Assembly: GCF_026151205.1 (NCBI RefSeq) | Contig: NC_087073.1 | Location: forward strand, 5,539,001-5,603,000 | DNA: 64,000 nt | Source: Bolinopsis microptera | Taxonomy: Eukaryota; Ctenophora; Tentaculata; Lobata; Bolinopsidae | Reading direction: 5' to 3' | Part shown: piece by piece, positions 24,349-35,571 of the stretch | Layout of the letters: each line of letters opens with the position of its first letter | Position numbering within the stretch: the stretch's first letter is position 1 | Made by a program: the position numbers and the translations under genes | Notes under the pieces: generated by a model | What the model was told of the DNA's origin: nothing | Database searches by the model: none | What the model saw: the letters and a program-made list of their open reading frames with translations, nothing else

Positions 24349-24420
24349 GGCACCATAGCATAGTTGGCCAAGAGGGCGCCTGACCGTGCTAGCTGAGGGT
24401 TCGAATCCCGGTCTGACCTT
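24349..24420 (+). other. tRNA-like sequence (degenerate tRNA or SINE head)
   Basis: TAGCATAGTTGG at 24356-24367 matches the polymerase III A box, and GGTTCGAATCC near 24398-24408 matches the B box exactly, at tRNA-like spacing. The proposed acceptor arm (GGCACCA against GTCTGAC) does not pair, and only three T-stem pairs form. It is therefore not a working tRNA; a tRNA-derived SINE or a tRNA pseudogene fits better. No second copy was found in the window. Confidence 0.5.
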
Positions 24421-24784
24421 TAATTTAGTTTGAACTGAAACAAGTTGTTTACTATTTTCATCAAAAAGCTTCCCTAGTGTTAGGTTAATATTGATTAGTT
24501 AATCATATTACAAGTTGTACTATAGGATGAAATGCATAATTAGAAATGGGAAAGCAGCTATACGCAAAGCGTCGTTATGCTACAATATTATAGTAATAAC
24601 ATTGTTTGTCTCAGATTATTTTTAATAATAATACAAGAAGCGACCAGCATCGCATCTTCATCGATTAGTTCGGAGTCGTCGCTGTATTCAGCTATAACAT
24701 TGATTTTTAATTGATGCTATAGCAGATATGAGCAGCTTTAATCAGTCTGATTTGGTAGGTTTTGGGCTGGGCACAGTTTGTTAA

Positions 24785-26805
24785 AGGACCAGTTAACTGA
24801 AAAATTTGTAGTGTCCAATTTGGCTAAGATTTAAATCAGCTGTGACAAACTGGTAAAGAATCGTATCGCCGAAAGAACCAACTCTCTAGCGTACGTGTAA
24901 CGCGTGTTATTGCAATAATAAGCTCTGGCCTCGTGACGTCATATAGTCCCTCAGTGCGCGCTTGCATATAGCGTAATACATTGCAAATGTTTATCATCGT
25001 CAATAAATCACGTGTCACTCACTCAAATTTTAGAATAATGACTATTACCCTAGTTCTCCAAAATCCTTATAGTTTTGGCTATCATCCTAACTAAAGGAAT
25101 AGCTGATTGGATGTAAAGTGCTCACGTCATGATTTTAAACAGTGATATAGGTTCTTGAACAGTGGCGGGTGAATGTACGGTTAGACAGTTTCTGCTATTA
25201 CAACTTATGTCATATGTGATAATTTTGGATTGTTTTCATTGCTTAATTACACAAGCAGGGAGACTGTACCGATTATTTTTCCCCAGTCCATGAAACTCTA
25301 ACGAATTTAGAAAGGATCCAGATAAGTAGGAGTTGGTTCAATTCCGAGAGCAATTATATTTATAGCATAGCGAAATTTCTAACTTTAATCCGTAAGTGTC
25401 AGCCAGTACAGGAGACAAGAAGTCTGGCTACTTTACGGCCGTTCCTCTGGGACCATTAGTAGAAGTAGCTTCTATCAGAACAGTGCCGTGGGAACAGAAT
25501 TCCCGCAAAAATACCCGGTCTACCAAATAGTAAAACTGATTGGAGTGTACGGTGTGAGGTGTGTTTTGAATTAGACTTCCGGCTTACCTAGTTGTTATCC
25601 TAATTGCATTATCATCGGTACATAACATAAATAAACTACTGGTAAGTTTAAATACCAAGTGCAAACGTGTTCAGTCAATCGAGCCACTGAACAGCTATAG
25701 AATTTCCAAGACCCTATTATTCTCTGGCCATATATATTACGGCACGATCGATTGTTAGATGGCTAAACGACCAACGTTAATCTATACAATTCTAAAACTA
25801 TGAGCTAGCACTTTAATCTAAAAATACACTTTTTATATTACTCCTGATTTTTACATTTCACGTAAAACATTGTCGCCAGAGGTTGATCATGGACACTAAC
25901 AGCTTAATTTGAGATAAATGACTTATGAGTTTCTCTAAAGTTAACTCTAAAGTTGTGTAGTCCAGTCATTTATGGACATTTATGGAAATGAACCTGCAAA
26001 TGTTCTAATACTCACGAAACTTTGCACAGACCTTCCCGAAGTTATGAATAAACGATTTTCGTTTGGAGACATATTTTTGACCGTGGAGAAAACCCAGGAG
26101 GGCCACGCCCATATTGACCCAATAACGTAACCGACCCCATGCTTCTGAAGGTCGTAGACTTCAAAATAGGCTTGAACGAAGCCGCATATGCATGTTTATA
26201 TAGGAGTTATTGAGCAACACATGGCCTAAAATCCTTACTTTTCGATAAATTCGCCAAAAACCATTTTGGGCGTGGTGCTAAGCCCATTTTCGATAGGATC
26301 GTGATAGAGTCTTTAGACAGGGTGCAAAAGAACCGCAATTAGCATATTAATATATGACTTACGAACAAACATATGCCTTAAAGTGCTTACTTTTTCAGTT
26401 ATTGGCGAAAAACTGATTTTCGGTTCCAGAAATCATGCAAAACTATGGGTGTCTGGTAAATTGGGCTATGAAGGCCCTAGAGGTTTTTGAATGTGTGCAA
26501 ATTGTGCAGAATGGCAATGTTTATATACAACTTATGAAGCAACATGTACCCTAAATTACTTACTTTTCGAGTTATTCGGGGGAAAAGATTGTATTATGTC
26601 CATTTTTTACCTGTAAAATACAGTCTCACGAGCTACTCTGCGCGCAAGAGGGACTTTATGACGTCATCGCCAAAATAATACAAACGCTAATTACACGCGT
26701 TAGAGAGCAGTTAGAGATTTAGGAATTTCGACTCGTTGCTTAGTTTGCTATTTGTCACAATCTGTCAAAACATGAGGATAACTTTTTTTTCAGTTAACTG
26801 GTCCT
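24785..26805. mobile_element. TTAA-flanked TIR element, 2.0 kb, non-autonomous
   Basis: The ends are inverted copies of AGGACCAGTTAACTGAAAAA (24785-24804, and the complement ending at 26805), each abutting TTAA (24781-24784 and 26806-26809). This again suggests a piggyBac-type mechanism, with TIRs unrelated to the 980-1892 element. No transposase frame is visible. The interior includes three diverged units spaced about 155-170 bp (near 26205, 26358 and 26530) sharing a core like CCTAAA...CTTACTTTTCG...ATT. Confidence 0.8.
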
Positions 26806-27932
26806 TTAAGGATTCTGTTTCTATCTGTTGTAAAACTTGATGGTCTGCTGTGAAAAAAACATTTTGAAGGCAGAAAGCTCTGGATTGGTCTTTTAAATGC
26901 CTTTCTAAACGACAATCCCTCCTTAGCAGTTACTTATATTAAAACTTTTTGTTCGGACTATTGACATGTAGTGTCTGGAGAAGGAGGGCAACAAAGGAGC
27001 ACTTCTCAGTTGTACAGTGGGCATTTCTAGACGCTGCTATCCATTACCTTCGACATCTGAAACAGATTTTAATATAAGCAACTAATTAATAATACGGGTG
27101 AGACTTAAGTTTCAGTAAAATTAAATCTGACACTTGTGTGCAGTAGCGAGAGAAAATCCAGTGCATCTCAAACTGCTAAACTTGGCTTACTGTTTTAAAA
27201 TCGTGACCTGAAATTCCAGCCTCCAAGATCAGAGTTGCTTTTACGTCCTCTTAAGAGGCTATCGAGATTCGAGATTCCACACTGTGTATGCTCTTTTCTC
27301 TGTACTTCCGGGGGTTGTATAAACCTGAAAAATCAAACAGTTCAATACCAGAGAGAATGCTGAAGACTCAGAAAGTTGTCCAAAAATGTTTTCTTTAAAT
27401 ACACAAATCCGTATTTTTCTCTTTAGTAGCGATTTGAAACAAAATTTACCTTCTTTCGGACTGAATTTTCAACTGAATTGAAGTATAAACGATGACCTCT
27501 ACAATAGTATTAATTACTTAGTAAAGTTATCGTCAGAAGTCAAGTTATGGTTGATTTTTAAAGCTTGAAAAAGCTAAAATTAAAAAAAAACTTTGCTCAA
27601 TGACGCGCGGCTCAAGAATGCGCGTGTGTTGCGAGCGCAATTATTGCTTACAATTTTCTTTCATTCGGCAAAAAAACAACTGTGACCAACATACATGTTA
27701 TAAAACTCTGCCTAAAATCCTGGAATGTTCTGGAATTATAAAGTGTGCAAGGATTTAGGATCGTAATCAATTTTCCCGCCAAATCCAAACTTTTTCCTGT
27801 AGCATATTATCACAAATACGGCGTGTACAATTTTTGCGCGTTATAAACCTAGATTCGTTCTGGCGAATAACGAAGCCTCTAGTTCACATCCAATGAGCGG
27901 GCTAGTATCATGAAGGAAAGATTTCGAGTTGA

Positions 27933-30164
27933 GAATACGTCAGATGGCATCTTAGAGTATTCAAAGACAGGACAACACCTGTTATGCTCCAGCTGTACAA
28001 ATCCCTGATAAGGTCCAGAGTGGAGTACTGCTGCCCGCTTTGGAATCCAAACAAGATCTATGATATCCAGAGCATACAACGCCAGTTCACTAGACGGATT
28101 CTAGGGCTCAGAGACACCGATTATTGGAATAGACTGAAGGAACTGAAACTTACATCACTGCAAAGACGCCGAGAACGCTACACCATCATACATCTGTGGA
28201 AAGTTCTTCAGGGTATATGGTCATGTTAGAGATTGATGGGTCCCTTTTTTACTTTTTTCTAATAAATCATCCTGTGTTAGTGGAGCTATACTGTGACATT
28301 TGGATACATAGCTTAGGTAGCGAAAAATCACATCCTCCTCATAAAAAAGAAAAGAAATTAAAAGCTCAACCTGGAGCGAAACTATAGCCATTCTTGTATT
28401 TAAAGAGAGTTGTGATAACTGAGCACCTGTTCTGATAATTAAAACTCTCAAATTATGATCAACGAGCAGTAAATTTATGGTTTTGATGCAGATTGAACAG
28501 TAGAAATATATCAAAAACTGAGGCTCCACCAAAGCTGATACAAACTCAAAATGGCCCTAAAACTGCATTAACTAAACCTCCCCCCTCTTCTATGGACTGA
28601 TTATTCCTAGAAAATCGATGACCCTCTACCGTAACATGTTCGAGGAGATAAACACCTGGGCTTCTTGGGCCTTGGGGCTACCAACCACAATCCATCCTCA
28701 TGGACTACGAGCTCGCCATTCACAACGCAGTTTCCTCATGCCTGCCTGCCTAGTATGGGCCGAAAATAAACTAGTACTAGTCGGACAGGAGTCGTGTTAC
28801 CGGAGCAAACGTCAACTTAGCGTCTAAAAATGTGTTTAAAGTGCTCCACCAGGTTGATACAAACATTTTGAACTCAATCAATGATTCCATCAGAAAGATA
28901 TGATAATTGTTAACTCATTTTAATGATCAAACATTCCAAATTATGATCAACTATGGTGGAGCAGTAAATAGAAAATCACTAGTTTACGTCTCTAATTTAT
29001 GGTTTTGATGAAGATTGAACAGTAGAATCTATTACGTATTACATAAGTTCTCACGCAACACTCTGTAATATAGATTTAGCTCCCAGTGCTCCACCAGGTT
29101 GATCTAATTGGTCAATATAATTATTACATACCACTGTACTAGGATTGCTAGCTGAGGGGACAAGATATGAGAGGGATATTTAAGTCCACGAATTTCTTCC
29201 TAAATACAGTAACTAAAGATCCAATTCTGCTCCACCAGGTTGATCCCAGGGGTATCACTACTTTATAAAGCACTTAGGGGTGAACTATCATACATATTAG
29301 AAAGCTATAAGTTCAATTAGTTCTAATTTTAGTACTCTTAAAAGATGGTTTTAAACGTCCAAAATTTAGGCTTTTAAATACGAGCTCCACCTTTGTTGAG
29401 CAGTTTTTGGCAGTCTTAATCACCATAGTATTATGATAATTAGCGTCTGGAATAATATTCACAGATCATTATGAGACAAGTTTAATGGCAAAATGACTGA
29501 TTTTGAACAAGTCAAGTTTTAGAATGAGTCCATCCACTTGAGTTGGGACCTTATGGGACCTCCTAACAAAGCAAATGGTATTAAAAACTATGTGCCATTG
29601 AGTTTACAATGAAGTTTTGGTAGAAATTATAATATGACCATGTTTTCACTTGGTATAAGTTGACCTATTTTACACTGGCCGCTCCACATAGGTTGCACAC
29701 CAAAAGTGTCTCAACCGAAACAATACGTGTTCCCATTATATGCCTTCTTCACCTGTAGACATTGATAAATACAGATATGCCACATCCACCTTCCCACAAG
29801 TGGAGCACTTTAATTGTGTTTTTTAATGGTCACTGGCTCCACCAAAGTTGATATTTGGATTTTCTGATGACATGAATCTGTAGAGAAGTGTCATAGGAAT
29901 ACTGTGGTGAAATATTTTCTGCAAGCTAGCTATGGTTTGGATTTTATATAGTCATAACTGATTGACAGTGAAAAGTAGGTAATTAGTAGAAAAAAAAGGG
30001 ACCCATCAATCTCTAACATGACCATATGTCCAAATGAACTAGATGTACAGTTCAGAGAGAATGTCAGACTGGGAGTTAAAGTTATACTCCCTTCTCTCAC
30101 AAAAACTGAACTTGAAGTAATAATGAATCTCAAAGAGACGGATGGACACTGGATAGCCAGATGA
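27933..30164 (+). mobile_element. LINE reverse-transcriptase C-terminal remnant, interrupted
   Basis: The translated 27933-28215 reads as the segment after the RT catalytic core of non-LTR elements (LQLYKSLIRSRVEYCCPLWN, RRILGLRDTDYWNRLKELKL, RRRERYTIIHLWKVLQG). The same frame resumes at about 30027 (PNELDVQFREN, LGVKVILPSLTK) and stops at 30162-30164. Removing the element at 28218-30024 with one TA copy rejoins the two halves in phase. The family cannot be named without a search, though CR1/L2-like clades share this pattern. The fragment is 5'-truncated. Confidence 0.85.
28218..30024. mobile_element. TA-flanked TIR element with repeated internal motif
   Basis: The 1807-bp element has inverted ends of at least 31 bp (TGGTCATGTTAGAGATTGAT...) and TA duplicated at each side (28216-28217, 30025-30026), as in Tc1/mariner-type insertion. 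No transposase is visible. Inside, a motif near GCTCCACCAGGTTGAT recurs at 28523, 28843, 29088, 29229, 29384, 29681 and 29836, and inverted near 28944-28963 and 29801. A longer unit (ATTTATGGTTTTGATG...) is duplicated near 28470 and 28996. It inserted into the LINE remnant, so it is the younger of the two. Confidence 0.85.
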
Positions 30165-31829
30165 TCAAGGGTCGACCAAGGGTAGGATTTGCGACCGATG
30201 CCGAAGAAATTTTGCTTTTAGTAGCAAATGCACACTCAACTCCTTCCTGCTACTGGAATACACTATACACTAGTGTACGTGTAATAGTGTATACATAGTA
30301 TATTACACACCAGACCTATCCATTCATAAGGAAACATTGTCAATTAGCGGAAACCGTGCTGATGGTCTGGTGATATCATTCATTCCCAATCAAGTTCAAC
30401 TGTCACTCAGGCGTGAGGTTCTGGGGTTCATCAACTGAGCTACTAATGGATCAGAAGTTTTACTCCCCGTTTAATAGTCCGAGTAGTTATCAAATATTCA
30501 GTCAGAACTTTCAATGAAAGGAACAAATCATGAAACTAAATAATAATACACGATTAAATCAGATTGCTATTTGCTATTGTGTATTCAATACGGTTATTAT
30601 CACATTAGTATCCTTGTTTCCTACATGTGTAATAAGTAATATCTCACCCAAGAGGGAGACAGCAAGAACTGTTGGAGTATTCCAATACCGCCAGAATGTG
30701 TCGCCATACACTGTACTACCATTTATAACCTGAGAACCATGTAAGGAAAGGATTAAATTAAACTCATTAGATTCGAAATAATGGCGCTTAATAAAATCTA
30801 GTATCTTATTGGGTTATTAAACTAACCTGCCTTCAATCAAAGAAACAAGCTTGGGAAGAACTAGATGTAAATTAGGCGCAAGTTTAATATCGGAGCAGAG
30901 CTATTTAATAATACAATGAAACAATAAGTTTTATTTTACATTCCTTTAATCATAAATACCCTAAATAAAATAAGAGCTTAAACCACGAATTAGTTAACTA
31001 GAGGTAAACTTGAAGAAATGTTCGTTGGTGATTGTATATAATTATTTTAAAAACTTTATTTGGTTGTTAGTATTTTTATTATGGCAAGTGGTTGAATTTA
31101 GGGAAATTCAGTGAGACAAGGTCAGTTTCTATATTGTCTTAGAAAACTAAATGAAGCTCAGATCAAGAAATTTGAGGAATACTTGGTGAAAGTTTTTCAA
31201 GCTTACAACAGAGTTTGTCACATTTGACATGTTAAGAGCCTATCAATAAAGAAATAATGATTATATATTTGACTTGCCACCAACATCGCACTGGCTAAGG
31301 GGACACATCCCCAAAGGGCCACATCCCCAGATTACTGGTCTTTCGACTTTCGTCAAAGACCAGTCCAATATGTTGGTCACATGTTTCTGTAAGAACAAAG
31401 ATATCGACAACAGATGTGGCGGGAGATATAAATTCTCAAAGAAAGGTGTGCTTAGCTATGCTTATTGTGTCTGCCAAAACTGATCTGTTGCAACACAGTC
31501 AAAGACAGATCAGGCCCACCTAACTCAACCTAAGACTCTAAGAGAAAGCAGCCATTGAAACCTTCAAGAAATACACCTAAAAAGGCTAACAAAGACTAAT
31601 TTCATATATTTCCTAAGAATATTTAGGTCAATCATTGCATATGAATAATGAACTGTTACTTAACTATCTCGTAAATGGAAAATCTGACTATTTTATTTAT
31701 TATCAAGGAAAAGTTTAATGCTATTCATCAAATAGATTATCATCCTATATTGAGTTGTGATCTCATGTATCTATTTTACAAATTTATGTCAATTTACTAC
31801 ATAACAATAGTAGTAGAAGTAGTATAAAG

Positions 31830-32075
31830 ATGTCATATGAATGGCTTAGAATTAACAAGCTGAGACGAAATGTTTCAAAATCGTCATTCATGGTATTAGA
31901 CAAATGTCCTAATCTTGATAGACTGTCGATCCCTCTTGATTTGGAAGATGGCAGTCTTCACATAGAAGAAACCAAATCCCAGAAACACCTAGGTCTGGTG
32001 ATAGACAACCTATTAAACTTTCAGGACCATATTGATTATGTAGGATCATGTAGAACGCTCTTATGCTTCCTCAAT
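31830..32075 (+). mobile_element. LINE RT fragment (thumb region)
   Basis: The frame reads EWLRINKLRRNVSKSSFMV then KHLGLVIDNLLNFQDHI, matching the W-x-NKL-x-LN-x-x-K ... KxLGVxID-x-x-LxxxxHI pattern that follows the catalytic motif of non-LTR reverse transcriptases. No catalytic YxDD is present; the copy is a short relic. Confidence 0.75.
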
Positions 32076-34345
32076 TTGATTACATGGATATTATAGCTGA
32101 TATTACATTTTGAATGCTTTCGACTAGTTTCTAGTACAATTGCAATTACAAAAAATTATTTTAATGCAGTCACTCAGATAAGTTTATAACAGGACACATC
32201 AACAAAGACACATACTCTGCCCACAATAAGGGGCCATAATTGTTTCAATTATGAAACTGTATAGAATTATTATTATCATTAGTACAATCGCCCACAATTT
32301 AATACTCTGTACTCAGATTAAACTAACTCACCTAGCCAAAGGGATCGGAGAGGGCGAACAGAACTGTTGTATTATTATCTCATGACGTCAGAATGTAGTT
32401 CATCTTGAGAAGAAAATATTTCCACTACTCTTCATCACATTCTGAAAAATATTATTCATTGATATATAGTATAATTACACAGCAGACTTCTATTTTGATT
32501 TGAACGGGTCATGTTTCATGAGCAAATTAGGAGCCCTTACCACTGCCGTAGATCATAAGTCCATATTTTAGCAACCATATTTTGAGAATGCTGCATTCTG
32601 GACGGCATTCTTTTTCAGATCAATTCACCTGGACAAAAATAATTATCGAGTAGTTACCCTGTCTTCACTGCAAAAATTATTCGATGAATGAAAGATTGTT
32701 ATTATCACTTATCAAACGAGATAGCTACAACAAATATCATCAAGTGTCTAGACGAAAGGTCTTACCTCTATTTTCTGGTTGCGGGTTGGTTGAACATTTT
32801 AAACTTAAAAGTTAGCGAGTGCCAGCGGTATCCATTTGCAATTGAACAATGTTAATGAAAGATATCAGCTTAAATTACGTGCATGGCATGACTCTACAAA
32901 CTGGTTACCTTAAACTCAGTTTCAATACTCAAAACGAAAATATTTACTCCGCAAACATTTACAAAGTTTGCAATTTGGATAAAGCTTGGATGCGCGGCTT
33001 GACTACTTGACTAGAATTACATTGAAAAATAAAATGTCTAATGTTTTATTTCAATGTTAATGACCAAAACTTTATTAAGCCTACCATATACTAGTGTAGC
33101 GTAACAATTATATTGTATATTAATCATGCCAATACCATTACATAATTATCAATACTGAACGCGTAATATTTGTCATTAGCAATAGAATAAACTACCGTCC
33201 GCGTCAATCATTAATTACAAATAGTCTGCTCCATTAAATAAAACAATATAATCCTTTATGAAATGACCACTTGTATATTTGAATAACAATTATTGCCAAG
33301 ATTGCAAAACTGAAGTTTAAATTAATAATTAAATATAATTTGAAATTAGTCGTTGTAGTATTGCGCGCGGCGCGAGTGACTGTTCGTTCAACACACTCGC
33401 TGCTAATAATGTATGCGTCTAATGCATCATTAATGGAAGGCGCGCCGGTGTAATTTTTGCGCGCGAATTTACGATTTAAACGAAAAGAAACTGCAGGGCA
33501 TTTTTCTTTCGGCTTTTTTGAGGTATAGGAATACATTTGTTGTATTCTTTAATAAAATAAAGATTCGGCGGAATATTATAATTATACATATTTGGTGAAA
33601 TAAATATTCGGCGGAATGACATGCAGTCTGAGCGCCACCCAGTAATACTTTAGCATAAAAAAGTATAATAACGATATCTAAATCATAAATAGGAATTAGT
33701 TAAGACGCGCGCGGAAATTTCAAGCTTTACGGTGCAGCATTTTTTTATTATGCTTATTATATGGAAAGATCTGACATGTCATTTACATGTGTTTCAAATA
33801 TTAATAAAGTGACCATCATCATTTTGTTTTGGGTAAAAATCATAAAATTGAAAATTATATTTATGCCTACTTGCTTTGGTATCATCTACCAAACATTTTA
33901 AATGAAAATATGCTTATTATTTGAAGGATTGGTACATGGTGGGGCTCGAAACTGAGCTGCAACCTTTTAATTAATAGGTTTGTTAGCGTCAGCCACTCTA
34001 GAGGTCAGAGCTATGCTTAATTGTTAATTCCAAATTAAATTAATCGAACTGTAGCACTTTTATAATAGTTGATTGCGATATTTTTTGAACTGTCTGGACC
34101 AAAAGTTTCGTTCTGTTACAACCAAGCTGGAAGCCGATGTTACTGTAATGTTGAAATAATGTGAGAATATACTAATAAAATGCAGTTTATTATGCTGATG
34201 GTTGATACGAAAAGATATCAATCATGTTGTTCGATGAAAAATATGTTTTTCGCTTATAAAAGTGTTCAAAATGCAAAAGTTCATTTTCCTTCATCTGATC
34301 GCTGTTTTACTTGATAGGTCTTGATTTCAATATATATATATATAG

Positions 34346-34794
34346 CCTATTGAGGACGAAATTCATGTTTTAACTGACTGTTTAGTCTACTCCTCAGTTA
34401 GAGAAAAATGTAACTTCCATCCCAAAAATATCACTGACCTAGCCGGTTTGTTATCCGATAAAACTCTAGACCCTACAAAATTTACTGCCACAGCAAGAGC
34501 AATCCATTCAATTCTCTCTGTGAACGAACAATTTACAGCCTACTATAAGAGCCCAGATTTCCACTCAAATACTGGCCAGTGCATAATGCTATAGGACCTC
34601 AAAATAAGATCGAACTCTACAATTTCGATCTATTCATAGAAAAATAGTATTGTAAAACATTTCTATTTTATCCCTACACATTTGTAAATAACTAGAATTG
34701 TGTAACTTTAAATTATTTCAGAATTATAACTATTGTGAACTCAATAAAATAATTATCACTTTTGTGTCCTTGTATCCTTGTATCCTATATATAT
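34346..34794 (+). mobile_element. LINE 3' end with AATAAA and tail repeat
   Basis: A frame from 34346 to the TAG at 34592-34594 starts EDEIHVLTDCLVYSSVREKC, the C-terminal zinc-like segment (E-x-x-xH-x-LxxCxxYxxxR) of many LINE ORF2 proteins. A 3' UTR follows, with AATAAA near 34743 and a tail of repeated TTGTATCC (about 34768-34790), as seen at LINE 3' ends. The fragment lies about 0.8 kb upstream of DYNLT2B. Confidence 0.7.
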
Positions 34795-35571
34795 TCTAGT
34801 AGCAGTCTGCCTGAATCCCTTCGAAACAGTTGATCGTCACCATTCTCAAGATTACCTCAAGGCTGAAGCTCTTTAGTCCAATACCATCATATTTTTTCAA
34901 TGTTGACTCCAGTCATTTTCCCATATTTATAGCAGAGAAAATATAGCATCATGATATTATATTGTTGACTTTAAATAGTTATTGGTTGGGTTGCTTGGAT
35001 CAAATGTAAATAATTCCTTGTAAGGCTGAAACTAGAACATTTGCTTTGTGAGACATGATCATAGGATCACGGTAACCCGACTAGCAACTGATTATATTAG
35101 CATAATGTACCCATGTTTGTGAAATTGATGGAGGTCATAGAAATGTCATCATTATACCATCCGACCCAGGCATAATTTATGAGATTTCAAGCTCTAACCA
35201 AGAAGTCTTTATTTTTTCCAAATAGCTCAGTAGACCTCAGAAATAACATTGTGAAATCCTGATCAGATATTTCGGGTCTAAATCGTCATAAAGTATTTAA
35301 CTTAAGAAGTTGGCTTTTGATTTGGTTTATTTGGTAATTTATAGTTTGTCTCTAATGTATCGATTTAGTAGTGTTTGTAATTTTTTTCAGTTCCCATTAA
35401 CCATGCTCTTATTTTAGTTTCCGATCGGATTTACCAAAGTTTACAAGACATTGACGTTTTTATAAATTAAAATGTTATTTCAGAGGAAAATTGGATACTT
35501 AAAGTGGTTTGTTTGAATTGAAAACCTGCAGAAGATCAAGCAGTATTTATTAACAAACAATTATCATAGCT

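Larger units (their letters stand above)
22176..35571. other. Gene-poor, transposon-rich intergenic region
   Basis: Thirteen kilobases between the divergent starts of DYNC2LI1 (-) and DYNLT2B (+). I see no intact cellular gene. The contents I can support are a foldback element (23637-23848), a tRNA-like sequence (24349-24420), a TTAA element (24785-26805), a LINE remnant interrupted by a TIR element (27933-30164), another RT fragment (31830-32075) and a LINE 3' end (34346-34794). Frames at 22575-22862 and 33234-33536 (minus) are open but unrecognised, and I do not call them genes. Confidence 0.6.

Noticed and set aside
24349-24420. Functional tRNA gene
   Set aside because: Acceptor and T-stem pairing fail despite good A and B boxes.
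31274-31483. 69-codon frame with several cysteines
   Set aside because: It looked zinc-finger-like at first, but the spacing fits no known finger and nothing flanks it.
33234-33536. 100-codon minus-strand frame with a basic N-terminal half and a hydrophobic C-terminal half
   Set aside because: It runs through AT-rich intergenic DNA with no recognised motif; the hydrophobic part is explained by AT-rich codons.
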